Part shown: positions 1 through 11,808 of the stretch, piece after piece
Numbering within the stretch: position 1 is the stretch's first letter
How the letters are laid out: each line of letters opens with the position of its first letter
Assembly (NCBI RefSeq): GCF_001477495.1
Contig: NZ_LDTF01000016.1
Location: 1 to 42,150 of the forward strand
Reading direction: 5' to 3'
Length of the DNA: 42,150 nucleotides
From: Sphingomonas yabuuchiae
GTDB taxonomy: Bacteria > Pseudomonadota > Alphaproteobacteria > Sphingomonadales > Sphingomonadaceae
Notes under the pieces: generated by a model
Seen by the model: only the letters and a program-made list of their open reading frames with translations
What the model was told of the DNA's origin: nothing
The model's database searches: none
Position numbers and translations under genes: made by a program

Positions 1-7
1 ACCCCAA

Positions 8-29
8 CCCCTCCCTTGAAGGAGAGGGG
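8..29. terminator. GC-rich hairpin downstream of the heme oxygenase gene
   Basis: CCCCTC at 8-13 pairs with GAGGGG at 24-29, with further imperfect pairing inside. It lies 19 bases past the heme oxygenase stop codon on the minus strand, so it may end that operon. Its CCCCTCCC/GGGAGGGG look matches the family 1 palindromes elsewhere in the window. No clear T-run follows on the minus strand within the visible bases. Confidence 0.4.
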
Positions 30-47
30 CTTAGATGTCGCCCTGCT

Positions 48-500
48 CTAAGCGGCCCTGCGATATAGTCCAAAGACCTGCTCAGCCGCCGCAACGGCAC
101 GGTCGACCCATGCCCCATCGCTGGCCGCAGCATCGAGCGCATGGCGAAAATCCCGCCACTCCCCCGCCCCGAAACCGGATTCCAGATATGTGCGGGGAAG
201 CCCCTCCCCCACCCGCCGGGCAAGCATCATGCCGCCCAGTCGCGAGCCCTCGGTCACGTAGAGCGCGCCCCAGCGCGCCGCCTCGTCATCGGCCAGATCG
301 AACGGCAAGGGCTCGGGCATCCCGCGCCCGAGAGCGGCCAAATCCGCCACCAGCGCGTCGCGCCGCGACCGCCAGGGAAAGGCAACGTTCCGCTCCGCCA
401 GTTGCGCCTCGACGGCGGGCAACGCACGGGCATGGGCGATCAGGAACGCCGTGTAGCTTTCCCGATCGTCCAGCCGATAGGCACCATAAGCCGCATCCAC
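48..500 (-). CDS. Biliverdin-producing heme oxygenase (N-terminus probably longer)
   Basis: Predicted cytosolic heme oxygenase, which opens heme to biliverdin, CO and iron. The distal-helix motif is clear (YVTEGSRLGG, about residues 80-89 of the GTG-started form), as in the HemO/BphO group. The only standard start in reach is GTG at 500, giving 150 residues. The open frame continues upstream without a stop, and the residues just before this GTG read LRARTGSAHEAVD, which looks like the first heme-oxygenase helix with the heme-ligating histidine. Real translation therefore probably begins upstream, inside or next to the 3' end of the preceding gene (554-1300), where only non-standard codons such as CTG at 564-566 are available. 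The gene is last in a same-strand series. Biliverdin could serve a bacteriophytochrome or iron recovery; the window edge hides the neighbour. Confidence 0.8.
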   Translation of the reverse strand: MDAAYGAYRLDDRESYTAFLIAHARALPAVEAQLAERNVAFPWRSRRDALVADLAALGRGMPEPLPFDLADDEAARWGALYVTEGSRLGGMMLARRVGEGLPRTYLESGFGAGEWRDFRHALDAAASDGAWVDRAVAAAEQVFGLYRRAA

Positions 501-553
501 CGCCTCATGCGCCGAGCCCGTGCGGGCACGCAGGGCGGCGGACGCGCTGTCGC

Positions 554-1300
554 TTACTTCAGGCAGGCGACGATCCCGGCGATCACCGCCAGCGTCTCTT
601 CCGGGTCGCGCACGCGCACCGTGTCGAGGCCCAGTTCCTTGGCGGGATAGTCGTTGCCGCCGGGGAAGATCGCGTCGCCGATGAACATCATCGCGTCGAG
701 CGGGATGTTGCTGGCGTCGCGCAGTTTCTTCAAGCCATAGGCCTTGTCGACGCCCTCGCGGGTGATGTCGATCGAGGTCGCACCGCCCATGTTGATCGAC
801 AGGCCCGGCAGGCGCTGCTTCAGATCGGCCTGGATGACCTTGCGCTTCTCGAACTTGGGGTCCCAGTGCTCCTTGGCGTCGATCGGCGCCTGCTGGCCGA
901 GTGCCGAGAAGGTGATCTGGCTGCCGCGATCCTCGATCCGCTCACCCCAGGTCTGCTCGGGGACGAAGCCGGTCGCCTCCAGCGACGCGTCGAACGCCTC
1001 CAGGATCTTGGCCTTGGTCGCGTCGTCGAACAGTTCGGCATAGACCGGGGTCCATTGGCCGTCCTGATAGGTGTAGAGCTTGGTGCCGGTCGTCGGCATC
1101 AGCCAAAGCTTGGTGCGGTCGGCGCGCTCGGGCAGGCGGCTCGCCACCTGCTTGTCGAACTGCGGCCAGTCACCGCCCGAGATCACCGCGACATGCGCGA
1201 CGTCGAGCAGGTCGGCCAGCGCCTCCCCCATCGGCTCGCCCAGGGGCTGCTTGCTTTCGGCCAGCGTACCGTCGAGGTCGAACGCAACCAGTTGCTTCAT
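554..1300 (-). CDS. HAD-IIB hydrolase resembling eukaryotic-type phosphomannomutase
   Basis: A 248-residue HAD-superfamily protein. The N-terminal nucleophile motif DLDGT (residues 9-13) and a late acidic motif MMFIGDAIFPGGND (about residues 203-216) are both visible. The middle section (GERIEDRGSQITFSALG) resembles the cap of the PMM/HAD-IIB branch, which in eukaryotes interconverts mannose-6-phosphate and mannose-1-phosphate. A sugar-phosphate mutase or phosphatase role is inferred; the substrate cannot be read from sequence. The start overlaps the stop of the upstream HAD gene by four bases (ATGA at 1297-1300), so the two are probably translationally coupled. The placement beside pentose-phosphate genes fits sugar-phosphate metabolism. 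Confidence 0.75.
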   Translation of the reverse strand: MKQLVAFDLDGTLAESKQPLGEPMGEALADLLDVAHVAVISGGDWPQFDKQVASRLPERADRTKLWLMPTTGTKLYTYQDGQWTPVYAELFDDATKAKILEAFDASLEATGFVPEQTWGERIEDRGSQITFSALGQQAPIDAKEHWDPKFEKRKVIQADLKQRLPGLSINMGGATSIDITREGVDKAYGLKKLRDASNIPLDAMMFIGDAIFPGGNDYPAKELGLDTVRVRDPEETLAVIAGIVACLK

Positions 1301-2118
1301 GAAGGCACTCCGATTCTGGGCAGGATTAGGGTATCGATGGCATAGGCCACACCATCGTCCGCGTTGGAACGGGTGTGTACCGATATCTGTTCCCTAACAG
1401 CCTCCGGCGCATTCGCCATCACGATCGGCAGGCCAGCGCGTGCCAACATGGGAAGGTCGTTGGCCTGATCGCCCAGCACCGCCACCTCCTCCAACGACAC
1501 GCCGAAAGCCTCGGCCAGCGTCGCCACGCCATCGCCCTTATTGGCCTTGAGCGCGGTCACGTCGAGATAATAGGTCTGTGACTGGGCGATCGTCGCCGCG
1601 TCCCCATGTGCCGCATTCGCCATGTCGTGCAGGCCGCGCAGCAAGTCGGCATCGTCGCTGACCAGGGTGATCTTGTCGACCTTGCCGACCAGCGCCGCGA
1701 AGTCCTGCGTCACCACCGGCCCCTGCGCAGAGGCCTTGCGCTCATGATCGACATGGGTGCCCTCGCCGCTGCTCGCATACCAGCGGTCGTCGGCGAACAC
1801 CCAGATGGCGGCTGGCTTGTCCGCCGCCATCGCCAGCACGGCGTTCACTACCGCGACCGGCACGCGGAATTGCGCATCGACCGAGCCGTCGCGGCGGAAC
1901 ACGGTTCCGCCGTTGAACGCCCCGATCGGCGCGTCGATGGACAACTCATCGGCCAGCCAGCCCAGCCCCGAACGCGGCCGGGCGCTGATGATGGTGAAGC
2001 CCACGCCTGCCGCCTCCAGCCGCTTGACGGCGGCGATGGTGGCGGCGCGCAGCTTCTTGTCGGGGTCGACGAGCGTGCCGTCGACGTCCGACACGACCAG
2101 CCGGATGGGTTTCGTCAT
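1297..2118 (-). CDS. Cof-type HAD-IIB family hydrolase
   Basis: A 273-residue HAD phosphatase. Motif I is VVSDVDGTL near the N-terminus, there is an ISARPRSGL segment (motif II region), and [12 protein letters not shown] near the C-terminus is the typical motif IV of Cof/YidA-type sugar phosphatases. A longer open frame runs upstream to 2391, but that part is the out-of-frame shadow of gnd. The start MTKPIRLVV at 2118 overlaps the gnd stop by four bases (2115-2118) and is the natural choice. It probably dephosphorylates a small phosphorylated metabolite in the cytosol. Substrate unknown; coupling to gnd suggests a sugar phosphate or housekeeping of a toxic by-product. Confidence 0.85.
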   Translation of the reverse strand: MTKPIRLVVSDVDGTLVDPDKKLRAATIAAVKRLEAAGVGFTIISARPRSGLGWLADELSIDAPIGAFNGGTVFRRDGSVDAQFRVPVAVVNAVLAMAADKPAAIWVFADDRWYASSGEGTHVDHERKASAQGPVVTQDFAALVGKVDKITLVSDDADLLRGLHDMANAAHGDAATIAQSQTYYLDVTALKANKGDGVATLAEAFGVSLEEVAVLGDQANDLPMLARAGLPIVMANAPEAVREQISVHTRSNADDGVAYAIDTLILPRIGVPS

Positions 2119-3098
2119 TGCGGGATTTCGGTGTGGCCGCCGAAACCGAAGCGCATCGCCGACAACACCTTGTCGCCATAGGTATGCTCGATGCGGCTGC
2201 GATAGCGCGCGAAGAGCGAGGCGGTCAGGACGTTCGCCGGGACCTTCTCCTCCATCGCCGCGTCGATCGTCCACTGGCCCTCGCCCGAATCCGCGACATG
2301 GCCCGAGAACTGCTCCAGCATCTCGTCCTTGGCCAGCGCGATCGCGGTCAGGTCGAGCAGCCAGGACGAGATCACGCTGCCGCGCCGCCACACTTCGGCG
2401 ATGTCGGTCAGGTTCAGGTCGAACCGTTCGTCCTCGGGCAGCTTGTCGCTGTTCTTCGACTTCAGGATGTCGAAGCCCTCGGCATAGGCCTGCATCAGGC
2501 CATACTCGATGCCGTTGTGGATCATCTTGACGAAGTGGCCGGCGCCCGCAGGCCCGGCATGGATATAGCCCTTTTCGGCGCGCTGATCGACCTTGTCGGC
2601 GATGCGGCCCGGCGTGCGGACGATGTCGCCCAGGCCCGGTGCCAGCGCGTCGAAGATCGGGTCAAGATGGTCGACCGTTTCCTTGTCGCCGCCGATCATC
2701 ATGCAATAGCCGCGCTCCAGGCCCCAGACGCCGCCCGAGGTGCCGACATCGACATAATGAATGCCATGCTCGGCCAGCATCTTGGCGCGGCGGATATCGT
2801 CTTTGTAGAAGCTGTTGCCGCCATCGATGACGACGTCGCCGTCCTTGGCCAGCTTGGCGATTTCCGCGATCGTGTCCTCGGTCGGGCCACCGGCGGGCAG
2901 CATGACCCACCAGATCGCCTTATCGGCGAGCTTTCCCGCCATGTCCTCCAGCCCGGTGGCGGCTTCCGCGCCGTCCTTGGCGAGCGTCTGCACCGCCTCG
3001 TCGCTGCGATCCCAGGCCACAACCTGATGCCCAGCCTGCATCAGGCGGCGTGCGATATTGCCACCCATGCGGCCAAGGCCGACCAGACCGATCTTCAT
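2115..3098 (-). CDS. gnd: 6-phosphogluconate dehydrogenase, decarboxylating (short form)
   Basis: Oxidatively decarboxylates 6-phosphogluconate to ribulose-5-phosphate in the oxidative pentose-phosphate pathway. At 327 residues it is the short GntZ/YqeC-type form, often NAD-preferring, not the roughly 470-residue Gnd of enteric bacteria. Visible motifs are the dinucleotide-binding start [11 protein letters not shown] (about residues 4-14), the [12 protein letters not shown] substrate-binding stretch (about residues 90-101), the [11 protein letters not shown] glycine-rich segment, and [13 protein letters not shown] with the catalytic lysine. It sits downstream of tal with a strong hairpin between, and its stop overlaps the next HAD gene (ATGA). 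Coenzyme preference is inferred from the subfamily. Confidence 0.93.
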   Translation of the reverse strand: MKIGLVGLGRMGGNIARRLMQAGHQVVAWDRSDEAVQTLAKDGAEAATGLEDMAGKLADKAIWWVMLPAGGPTEDTIAEIAKLAKDGDVVIDGGNSFYKDDIRRAKMLAEHGIHYVDVGTSGGVWGLERGYCMMIGGDKETVDHLDPIFDALAPGLGDIVRTPGRIADKVDQRAEKGYIHAGPAGAGHFVKMIHNGIEYGLMQAYAEGFDILKSKNSDKLPEDERFDLNLTDIAEVWRRGSVISSWLLDLTAIALAKDEMLEQFSGHVADSGEGQWTIDAAMEEKVPANVLTASLFARYRSRIEHTYGDKVLSAMRFGFGGHTEIPQ

Positions 3099-3134
3099 CG
3101 CGGGAACTCCATTTACTGAGATGAGAAATGAAAA

Positions 3135-3162
3135 GGCCCCCTCCCCGCTTGGGGAGGGGGCC
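3135..3162 (-). terminator. Perfect 12-bp hairpin between tal and gnd
   Basis: GGCCCCCTCCCC (3135-3146) pairs perfectly with GGGGAGGGGGCC (3151-3162) around a four-base loop. Read on the minus strand, the stem is followed by TTTT, as in an intrinsic terminator, nine bases after the tal stop codon. It would end or reduce transcription before gnd. The sequence also matches the family 1 intergenic palindromes, so it may be a repeat recruited as a terminator. Confidence 0.7.
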
Positions 3163-3171
3163 GCCGGGGCC

Positions 3172-4293
3172 TCAGGCCGCCGGCTGCTTTTGCCCGATCG
3201 CGCCGAGCAGATCGTCGAACGCCTTGACGAAGGAGGCGACCCCCTCGGCGACCAGCGTGTCGGTCACGCCGTTCAGATCCAGGCCCAGACGGTCGGCCTC
3301 GGCCAGCACATGCTTGGCGTCGTCGATATCGGCGGTCAGCGTCTCGGCCACCGTGCCATGATCGCGGAAGGCGTCCATCGTCTTGGGCGGCATGGTGTTG
3401 ACCGTGTCCGGCCCGATCAGCGTGTCGATATAGAGCGTGTCGGGGAAGGACGGGTCCTTGGTCCCGGTCGAGGCCCAGAGCAGACGCTGCGGCTGCGCAC
3501 CCTTGGCGGCCAGCGCCTGCCAGCGGTCGGACTTCAGGAAGTCCAGATACCATTGATACGCCATCTTGGCGTTGGCGATGGCGACCTTGCCACGGACGGC
3601 CTTGAGGGCGTCCGCTTCCGCATCACCGGCGGCGACGCGCTCGTCGATCTTCTTGTCGATCGCCGAGTCGATGCGGCTGATGAAGAAGCTGGCGACGCTG
3701 GCGATCCGGTCGATCGGCTGCCCCGCCTTGACCCGCTCTTCGAGGCCCGACGCATACGCCTCGGCCACCTTGATATAGGCGTCGACCGAGAAGAGCAGCG
3801 TCACGTTGACGTTGATCCCCTTGGCGATGGTCGCCGAGATGGCCGGCGCACCCGCATCGGTGCCCGGGATCTTGATCATCAGGTTCGGGCGGTCGACCGC
3901 GTGCCACAGCTTTTCGGCCTCGGCGATGGTCGCGTCGGTGTCGTCGGCAATGTAGGGCGACACCTCCAGGCTGACATAGCCGTCCTTGGCGTCCAGCTTG
4001 TCATAGACGGGCTTGAGCGTTTCCGCCGCCGCCTTGATGTCCTGGATCGCCAGATGTTCGTAGCGGTCGATGGTCGCCGCGCCGGGGTTTTCCTTGTCGA
4101 AGGCGGCGAGCGTGGCGTCATAGGCGTCGCCATGCCCCATCGCCTTTTCGAAGATCGAGGGGTTGGAGGTGACGCCGGTCAGCCCGTCCTCGGCGACGAG
4201 CTTTTCGAGCCCCTTCGCCTCGAGGAACTTGCGATCGACGAAATCGAGCCAGGGGGCGCAGCCCTTGGCACCCAGTTCCGACAGCTTGCTCAT
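3172..4293 (-). CDS. tal: Transaldolase
   Basis: Transfers a dihydroxyacetone unit between sugar phosphates in the non-oxidative pentose-phosphate pathway. The 373-residue protein has the conserved [13 protein letters not shown] segment near residue 40 and [12 protein letters not shown], in which the lysine at about residue 141 should form the Schiff base. Length and motifs fit the larger (mycobacterial/actinobacterial-like) transaldolase branch. A GTG lies one codon upstream, but the ATG at 4293 overlaps the tkt stop as TGATG, which favours coupled translation from this ATG. It follows tkt directly, so the two enzymes that shuffle C2 and C3 units are co-expressed. Confidence 0.93.
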   Translation of the reverse strand: MSKLSELGAKGCAPWLDFVDRKFLEAKGLEKLVAEDGLTGVTSNPSIFEKAMGHGDAYDATLAAFDKENPGAATIDRYEHLAIQDIKAAAETLKPVYDKLDAKDGYVSLEVSPYIADDTDATIAEAEKLWHAVDRPNLMIKIPGTDAGAPAISATIAKGINVNVTLLFSVDAYIKVAEAYASGLEERVKAGQPIDRIASVASFFISRIDSAIDKKIDERVAAGDAEADALKAVRGKVAIANAKMAYQWYLDFLKSDRWQALAAKGAQPQRLLWASTGTKDPSFPDTLYIDTLIGPDTVNTMPPKTMDAFRDHGTVAETLTADIDDAKHVLAEADRLGLDLNGVTDTLVAEGVASFVKAFDDLLGAIGQKQPAA

Positions 4294-6380
4294 CACTTGG
4301 TCTCCAGCATTTCGCGGGCCACCTTCACGATATTGTCGTGGGTGAAGCCATACTTGTCCTGCAACTTGGCGAGCGGCGCCGAGGCACCGAAGGTCGACAT
4401 GGTGATCGTGCGACCATCGAACCCGACATAACGGTCCCAGCCGATCGACCCGGCCTGCTCGACCGCCAGACGCTTCGTCACGGTCTTCGGCAGCACGCTG
4501 TCCTTATACGCCGCGTCCTGGAGTTCGAACCGATACCAGCTGGGCAGCGAGACGACCCGGACCTTCTTGCCCTCGGCCTTCAGCGTCTCATAGGCGTCGG
4601 TGACCAGCGACAGCTCCGAGCCGGTCGCGATCAGGATCAGGTCGGGCGTGCCATCGCAATCGGCGAGGACGTAGCCGCCCTTCTTCACGCCCGAAGCCGG
4701 TGCGTATTTGCTGCGATCCAGCGTCGGCAATGCCTGACGCGAGAAGATCAGCGCGGTCGGGTGGCTGGCCGACTCGACTGCGCAGCGCCATGCCTCGGCG
4801 ACTTCGTTCGCATCGCCGGGGCGGATGGTGTCGAGGCCGGGGATCGCGCGCAGCGTCGCCAGATGCTCGATCGGCTGGTGGGTCGGGCCGTCTTCGCCCA
4901 CGCCGATCGAGTCGTGCGTGAAGACGAAGGTCGCGCCCAGTTCCATGATCGCCGCGAGGCGGATCGGCGCGCGCATATAGTCGGAGAAGACTAGGAAGGT
5001 CGCGCCGTAGGAGCGCAGGTGCGACAGCGCCATGCCGTCGACGATCGCGCCCATCGAATGCTCACGCACGCCGAAGTGCATGTTGCGGCCTTCATAGCTG
5101 CCCGCCTGGAACGAGCCGCCATCCTTGATCAGCGTCTTGGTCGAGGGCGCGAGATCGGCCGAACCGCCTATCAGCCACGGCACCTTGGCGGCGATGGCGT
5201 TCTGCACCTTGCCACCCGAGTCGCGGCTGGCGACGCCCTTGGCGTCCGCCTCGAACACCGGAATGTCGGCATCCCAGCCCTCGGGCAGCGTGTCGGCGAG
5301 CATCGCGTCCAACTCGGCTGCGAGGTCGGGGTGCGCGGCGCGATACTTGTCGACCATCGCGACCCATTCGTCGCGCAGCGGCTTGCCGCGGCTTTCGATC
5401 GCCTTGCGGAACGCATCGCATACGCCGTCCGGCACCAGGAACTTGGCATCCTCGGGCCAGCCATAGGCCTTCTTCGTCGCGCGGATCGCATCCTCGCCCA
5501 GCGGCTCGCCATGCGCCTTTTCGCTGCCCGCCTTGGGGCTGCCATAGCCGATAACCGACTTCACGACGATGAAGGTCGGCTTGTCGGTGGTCGCCTTGAA
5601 ATTATCGAGCGCGGCGGTCAGCGCGGCGCCGTCATTGGCGTCGTCGACGTGCAGCACGTTCCAGCCATAGGCCTCGAACCGCTTGGCGACGTCTTCGTCG
5701 AACGCGATGTCGGTGCCGCCCTCAATCGAGATCTGGTTGGAGTCGTAGATCCAGCACAGGTTCGACAGCTTGAGGTGACCGGCGGTCGACGCGGCCTCGG
5801 ACGCGACGCCCTCCATCATGTCGCCATCGCCGCACACGACGTACACGTCATGGTCAAAGATCGGGAAACCCTCGCGGTTGAAGTGCGCGGCCAGCCAGCG
5901 CTCGGCGATCGCCATGCCGACCGAGTTGCCGCAACCCGCGCCCAGTGGGCCGGTCGTCGTCTCGACGCCGGTGGTGTGGCGATATTCCGGGTGGCCCGGC
6001 GTCTTGGAGTTGAGCTGGCGGAAGCCCTTCAGGTCTTCGAGGCTGAGAGCGGGCTTGCCCGACTTGTTGCCGTCCGCGTCGATCTCTTCGATCCCCGCCA
6101 GATGGATCAGCGAATAGAGCAGCATCGAGGCATGGCCGACCGACAGCACGAAGCGGTCGCGATTGGGCCAGTCGGCGTGGGCGGGATCGTAACGTAGGAA
6201 CTTGGACCAGATGGTGTGACCGACCGGGGCGAGCGCCATCGGCGTGCCGGGGTGGCCCGAATTGGCCTGCTGCACCGCATCCATCGACAGGGTGCGGATG
6301 GTGTCGATGGTCAGGCGCTCGATCGACCCGTCCTCGTGGAGATGGCTGTCGGCCACGGCATTGGTGGTGGCATCGGTCAT
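4293..6380 (-). CDS. tkt: Transketolase
   Basis: Thiamine-diphosphate enzyme that moves two-carbon units between ketose and aldose phosphates. It has 695 residues, a full-length transketolase. The N-terminal TDP-binding stretch is plain (VVCGDGDMMEG, then NQISIEG), the central pyrimidine-binding domain contains FGVREHSMGAI, and a C-terminal transketolase domain follows. The start is well placed, about 70 bases after rpiA on the same strand. Its stop overlaps the tal start. The cluster rpiA-tkt-tal-gnd covers the pathway from 6-phosphogluconate through the carbon shuffles; zwf, pgl and rpe are not in the window. Confidence 0.96.
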   Translation of the reverse strand: MTDATTNAVADSHLHEDGSIERLTIDTIRTLSMDAVQQANSGHPGTPMALAPVGHTIWSKFLRYDPAHADWPNRDRFVLSVGHASMLLYSLIHLAGIEEIDADGNKSGKPALSLEDLKGFRQLNSKTPGHPEYRHTTGVETTTGPLGAGCGNSVGMAIAERWLAAHFNREGFPIFDHDVYVVCGDGDMMEGVASEAASTAGHLKLSNLCWIYDSNQISIEGGTDIAFDEDVAKRFEAYGWNVLHVDDANDGAALTAALDNFKATTDKPTFIVVKSVIGYGSPKAGSEKAHGEPLGEDAIRATKKAYGWPEDAKFLVPDGVCDAFRKAIESRGKPLRDEWVAMVDKYRAAHPDLAAELDAMLADTLPEGWDADIPVFEADAKGVASRDSGGKVQNAIAAKVPWLIGGSADLAPSTKTLIKDGGSFQAGSYEGRNMHFGVREHSMGAIVDGMALSHLRSYGATFLVFSDYMRAPIRLAAIMELGATFVFTHDSIGVGEDGPTHQPIEHLATLRAIPGLDTIRPGDANEVAEAWRCAVESASHPTALIFSRQALPTLDRSKYAPASGVKKGGYVLADCDGTPDLILIATGSELSLVTDAYETLKAEGKKVRVVSLPSWYRFELQDAAYKDSVLPKTVTKRLAVEQAGSIGWDRYVGFDGRTITMSTFGASAPLAKLQDKYGFTHDNIVKVAREMLETK

Positions 6381-6452
6381 GAAACTGGCCTCATCCTCTT
6401 TATGTGCGATCGAACGCCTCCGCGCTCGCTCTGGTTGCCATGCAGGGTCGCC

Positions 6453-7124
6453 TTAGCGCGGGTTCCGTCCCCGTTCCAGCCGGGTAACGACCCCATTGTC
6501 GGCGATATAGGCGGCGTCGATCTCGGATAGGAACAGGCCGTGTCCGACGACGCCCGGAATGGCCGCCAGCGCCGCCGCCAGCCCCGGCAGGTCGGCATCG
6601 TTCCAGCCATGGCCATCGACCACGATGTTGCCATTGTCGGTCCGATAACCGGTTCGTTCGTCAAGCCGCTCAAAAAGACCGGAAAGCCGTTCCACCGCAA
6701 AGGCGCGGGCGAAAGGCAGAATTTCGATCGGCAGCTTGGCGCCTTGCAGCCGTTCGACCCGCTTGGAGCCGTCGGCGATGACGATCATCCGGTCGGCGGC
6801 TGCCGCGACGATCTTTTCGCGCAGCATCGCCCCTCCAGCGCCCTTCACGGCGCACAAGTCGGCGTCGATCGCATCCGCGCCATCGATCGCCAGGTCGACC
6901 CGCGCTACCTCATCGAACGGCCGGACCTTCAACCCCAGTCGTTCGGCCAGCTCCGCGCTGGCTCGCGAGGTGGCAACCGTCTCGATGCCCAGACCCCGCT
7001 CGGCAAGAAGGGCGATGACGTGAGCGGCCGTCGACCCGGTACCCAGTCCGACGAGCATATTGTCGCATACCTCATCCACCGCGGCGGCGGCGGCCAGGCG
7101 CTTATCGGCATCACGATCGATCAT
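6453..7124 (-). CDS. rpiA: Ribose-5-phosphate isomerase A
   Basis: Interconverts ribulose-5-phosphate and ribose-5-phosphate. The 223-residue protein shows the RpiA landmarks: MLVGLGTGSTA phosphate-binding loop near the start, DLAIDGADAID with the catalytic aspartates (about residues 78-88), and KGAGGAMLREKIVA with the catalytic glutamate region. An upstream in-frame extension to 7190 is open, but it lacks family similarity and runs through the divergent promoter region, so the ATG at 7124 (MIDRDADKR) is preferred. It is the first gene of the pentose-phosphate block and diverges from the RND efflux operon. Confidence 0.92.
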   Translation of the reverse strand: MIDRDADKRLAAAAAVDEVCDNMLVGLGTGSTAAHVIALLAERGLGIETVATSRASAELAERLGLKVRPFDEVARVDLAIDGADAIDADLCAVKGAGGAMLREKIVAAAADRMIVIADGSKRVERLQGAKLPIEILPFARAFAVERLSGLFERLDERTGYRTDNGNIVVDGHGWNDADLPGLAAALAAIPGVVGHGLFLSEIDAAYIADNGVVTRLERGRNPR

Positions 7125-7183
7125 GTACGTTGAAAATGCTTCGGAAACCCAAAGGCTCCCGCCGCCCGCGCTTTTGCCGCACC

Positions 7184-7203
7184 GCGACAAATTGCGACAA
7201 TTA
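7184..7203. repeat. Tandem 10-base direct repeat in the rpiA / RND intergenic region
   Basis: GCGACAAATT at 7184-7193 is followed immediately by GCGACAATTA at 7194-7203. It lies 60-80 bases upstream of rpiA and about 140 bases before the RND adaptor. Such a helical-turn-spaced direct repeat could be a regulator site, but no cognate regulator is visible. An exact TTGACA at 7258-7263 on the plus strand may be a -35 element for the efflux operon; no good -10 was found. Confidence 0.25.
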
Positions 7204-7340
7204 AGACGGGCGTTTTAGGCCATGATCGCTTGCCTTTTCGAACCCCGATCGTGCAATTTGACACAGGTCAGCAACGTTCCGCCGTCTCGTGCATTAAGGC
7301 GCGGGCCGGCTCCGCGGCACAATTCAGGCAGGTGAACGAA

Positions 7341-8573
7341 TTGAACTTTGCAGGTTTTCGCGGTCGCCCGGCGCTCGCCGGGACGGCCATGGCTCTCGCG
7401 CTGGTCAGTTTGTCGGCCTGTGGCGGCGGAGACAAGGGCAAGGCGAAGGGCGGAGCAGGCGGACAGCAGCAGACCCCGACCGTCGGTTACGTGACCGTCC
7501 AGCCGACCGACGCGCCGATCGTGACCGAACTCGCCGCGCGCACCACCGCCTTTGAAAGCTCGGACGTGCGGCCCCAGGTGACCGGCGTCATCCGCCGCCG
7601 CTTCTTCACCGAAGGTACGCTGGTCAAGCGCGGCCAGCCGCTCTACGAAATCGACCCGCGCCTGTACCGTGCCTCGGTCAACCAGGCCGCCGCCAATCTG
7701 CAAAGCGCTCAGGCCAATGCCGAGGCAACGCGCACGCTCGCCGAACGCTATCGCCCGCTGGCGCAGATCGAGGCGATCTCAAAGCAGGACTATACCAACG
7801 CGCAGGCCAGCGCCCGCCAGGCCGCCGCCCAGGTGGCACAGACCCGCGCCGCACTGGAGACGGCGCGCGTGAACCTGCAATTCACCACCGTCCCCGCCCC
7901 CATTACGGGCCGCATCGGCCGCTCGCTGTTCACGGTCGGCGCGCTGGTGAGTGCGGGCCAAACCGATCCGCTGGCGCAAATCCAGCGGCTCGATCCGATC
8001 TTCGTCGACATCCAGCAGTCGGCGACCGACCTGCTGTCGCTGCGTCGCAGCCTGTCGGCGCGCGACGGCCTGATCCCCGCCAGTGCCAATGTGACGCTGC
8101 GGCTGGAGGACGGCACCGATTACGGACAGACCGGTCGGGTCGAGTTCGCCGAAGCCGTCGTCGACCAGCAGACCGGCACCGTGACGCTGCGCGCCCGCTT
8201 CCCCAATCCGCAAGGGCTGCTGCTGCCCGGCATGTTCGTGCGGGCGCGCTTTGCGCAGGCGATCGACACCAGCGCCTTCCTGGTCCCGCAACAGGCGATC
8301 TCGCGTGATCCGAAGGGCAATGCGACGCTGTTCGTCGTCGGCCCGAATGACAAGGTGCTGCAGAAGACGGTCAAGGCCGAGCGGACGCAAGGCGCCTATT
8401 GGGTGGTCACCGACGGGCTGAAGCCCGGCGACAGGATCGTGACCCAGGGTCTGAACAATCTGCGCCCCGGCCAGAGCGTGCGCGCGGTGCCCGCCAACAG
8501 CCCGCAAAAGGTCCAGCCCCCCTCGCCCGAGCAGTTGAAGAAGATGCAGGCCGCCAAGGGCAAGGCGGGCTGA
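7341..8573 (+). CDS. RND efflux periplasmic adaptor subunit (lipoprotein)
   Basis: Membrane-fusion protein linking an inner-membrane RND pump to an outer-membrane channel, of the MexA/AcrA type. About 410 residues. A signal peptide ends in a lipobox (LSAC, then GGG), so the mature protein should be lipid-anchored. Visible segments are the first beta-barrel/lipoyl part (VRPQVTGVIRRRFFTEGTLVKRGQPLYEIDP), an alpha-hairpin rich in Ala/Gln, the second lipoyl half (VPAPITGRIGRSLFTVGALV) and the C-terminal membrane-proximal domain (GDRIVTQGLNNLRPGQ). The start is uncertain: TTG at 7341 has AGGTGA five to six bases upstream; GTG at 7332 and the far upstream 7230 are alternatives. It is followed seven bases later by the pump gene. 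Confidence 0.92.
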   Translation: MNFAGFRGRPALAGTAMALALVSLSACGGGDKGKAKGGAGGQQQTPTVGYVTVQPTDAPIVTELAARTTAFESSDVRPQVTGVIRRRFFTEGTLVKRGQPLYEIDPRLYRASVNQAAANLQSAQANAEATRTLAERYRPLAQIEAISKQDYTNAQASARQAAAQVAQTRAALETARVNLQFTTVPAPITGRIGRSLFTVGALVSAGQTDPLAQIQRLDPIFVDIQQSATDLLSLRRSLSARDGLIPASANVTLRLEDGTDYGQTGRVEFAEAVVDQQTGTVTLRARFPNPQGLLLPGMFVRARFAQAIDTSAFLVPQQAISRDPKGNATLFVVGPNDKVLQKTVKAERTQGAYWVVTDGLKPGDRIVTQGLNNLRPGQSVRAVPANSPQKVQPPSPEQLKKMQAAKGKAG

Positions 8574-8580
8574 CCGGATC

Positions 8581-11807
<3,227 letters not shown>

Positions 11808-11808
<1 letters not shown>

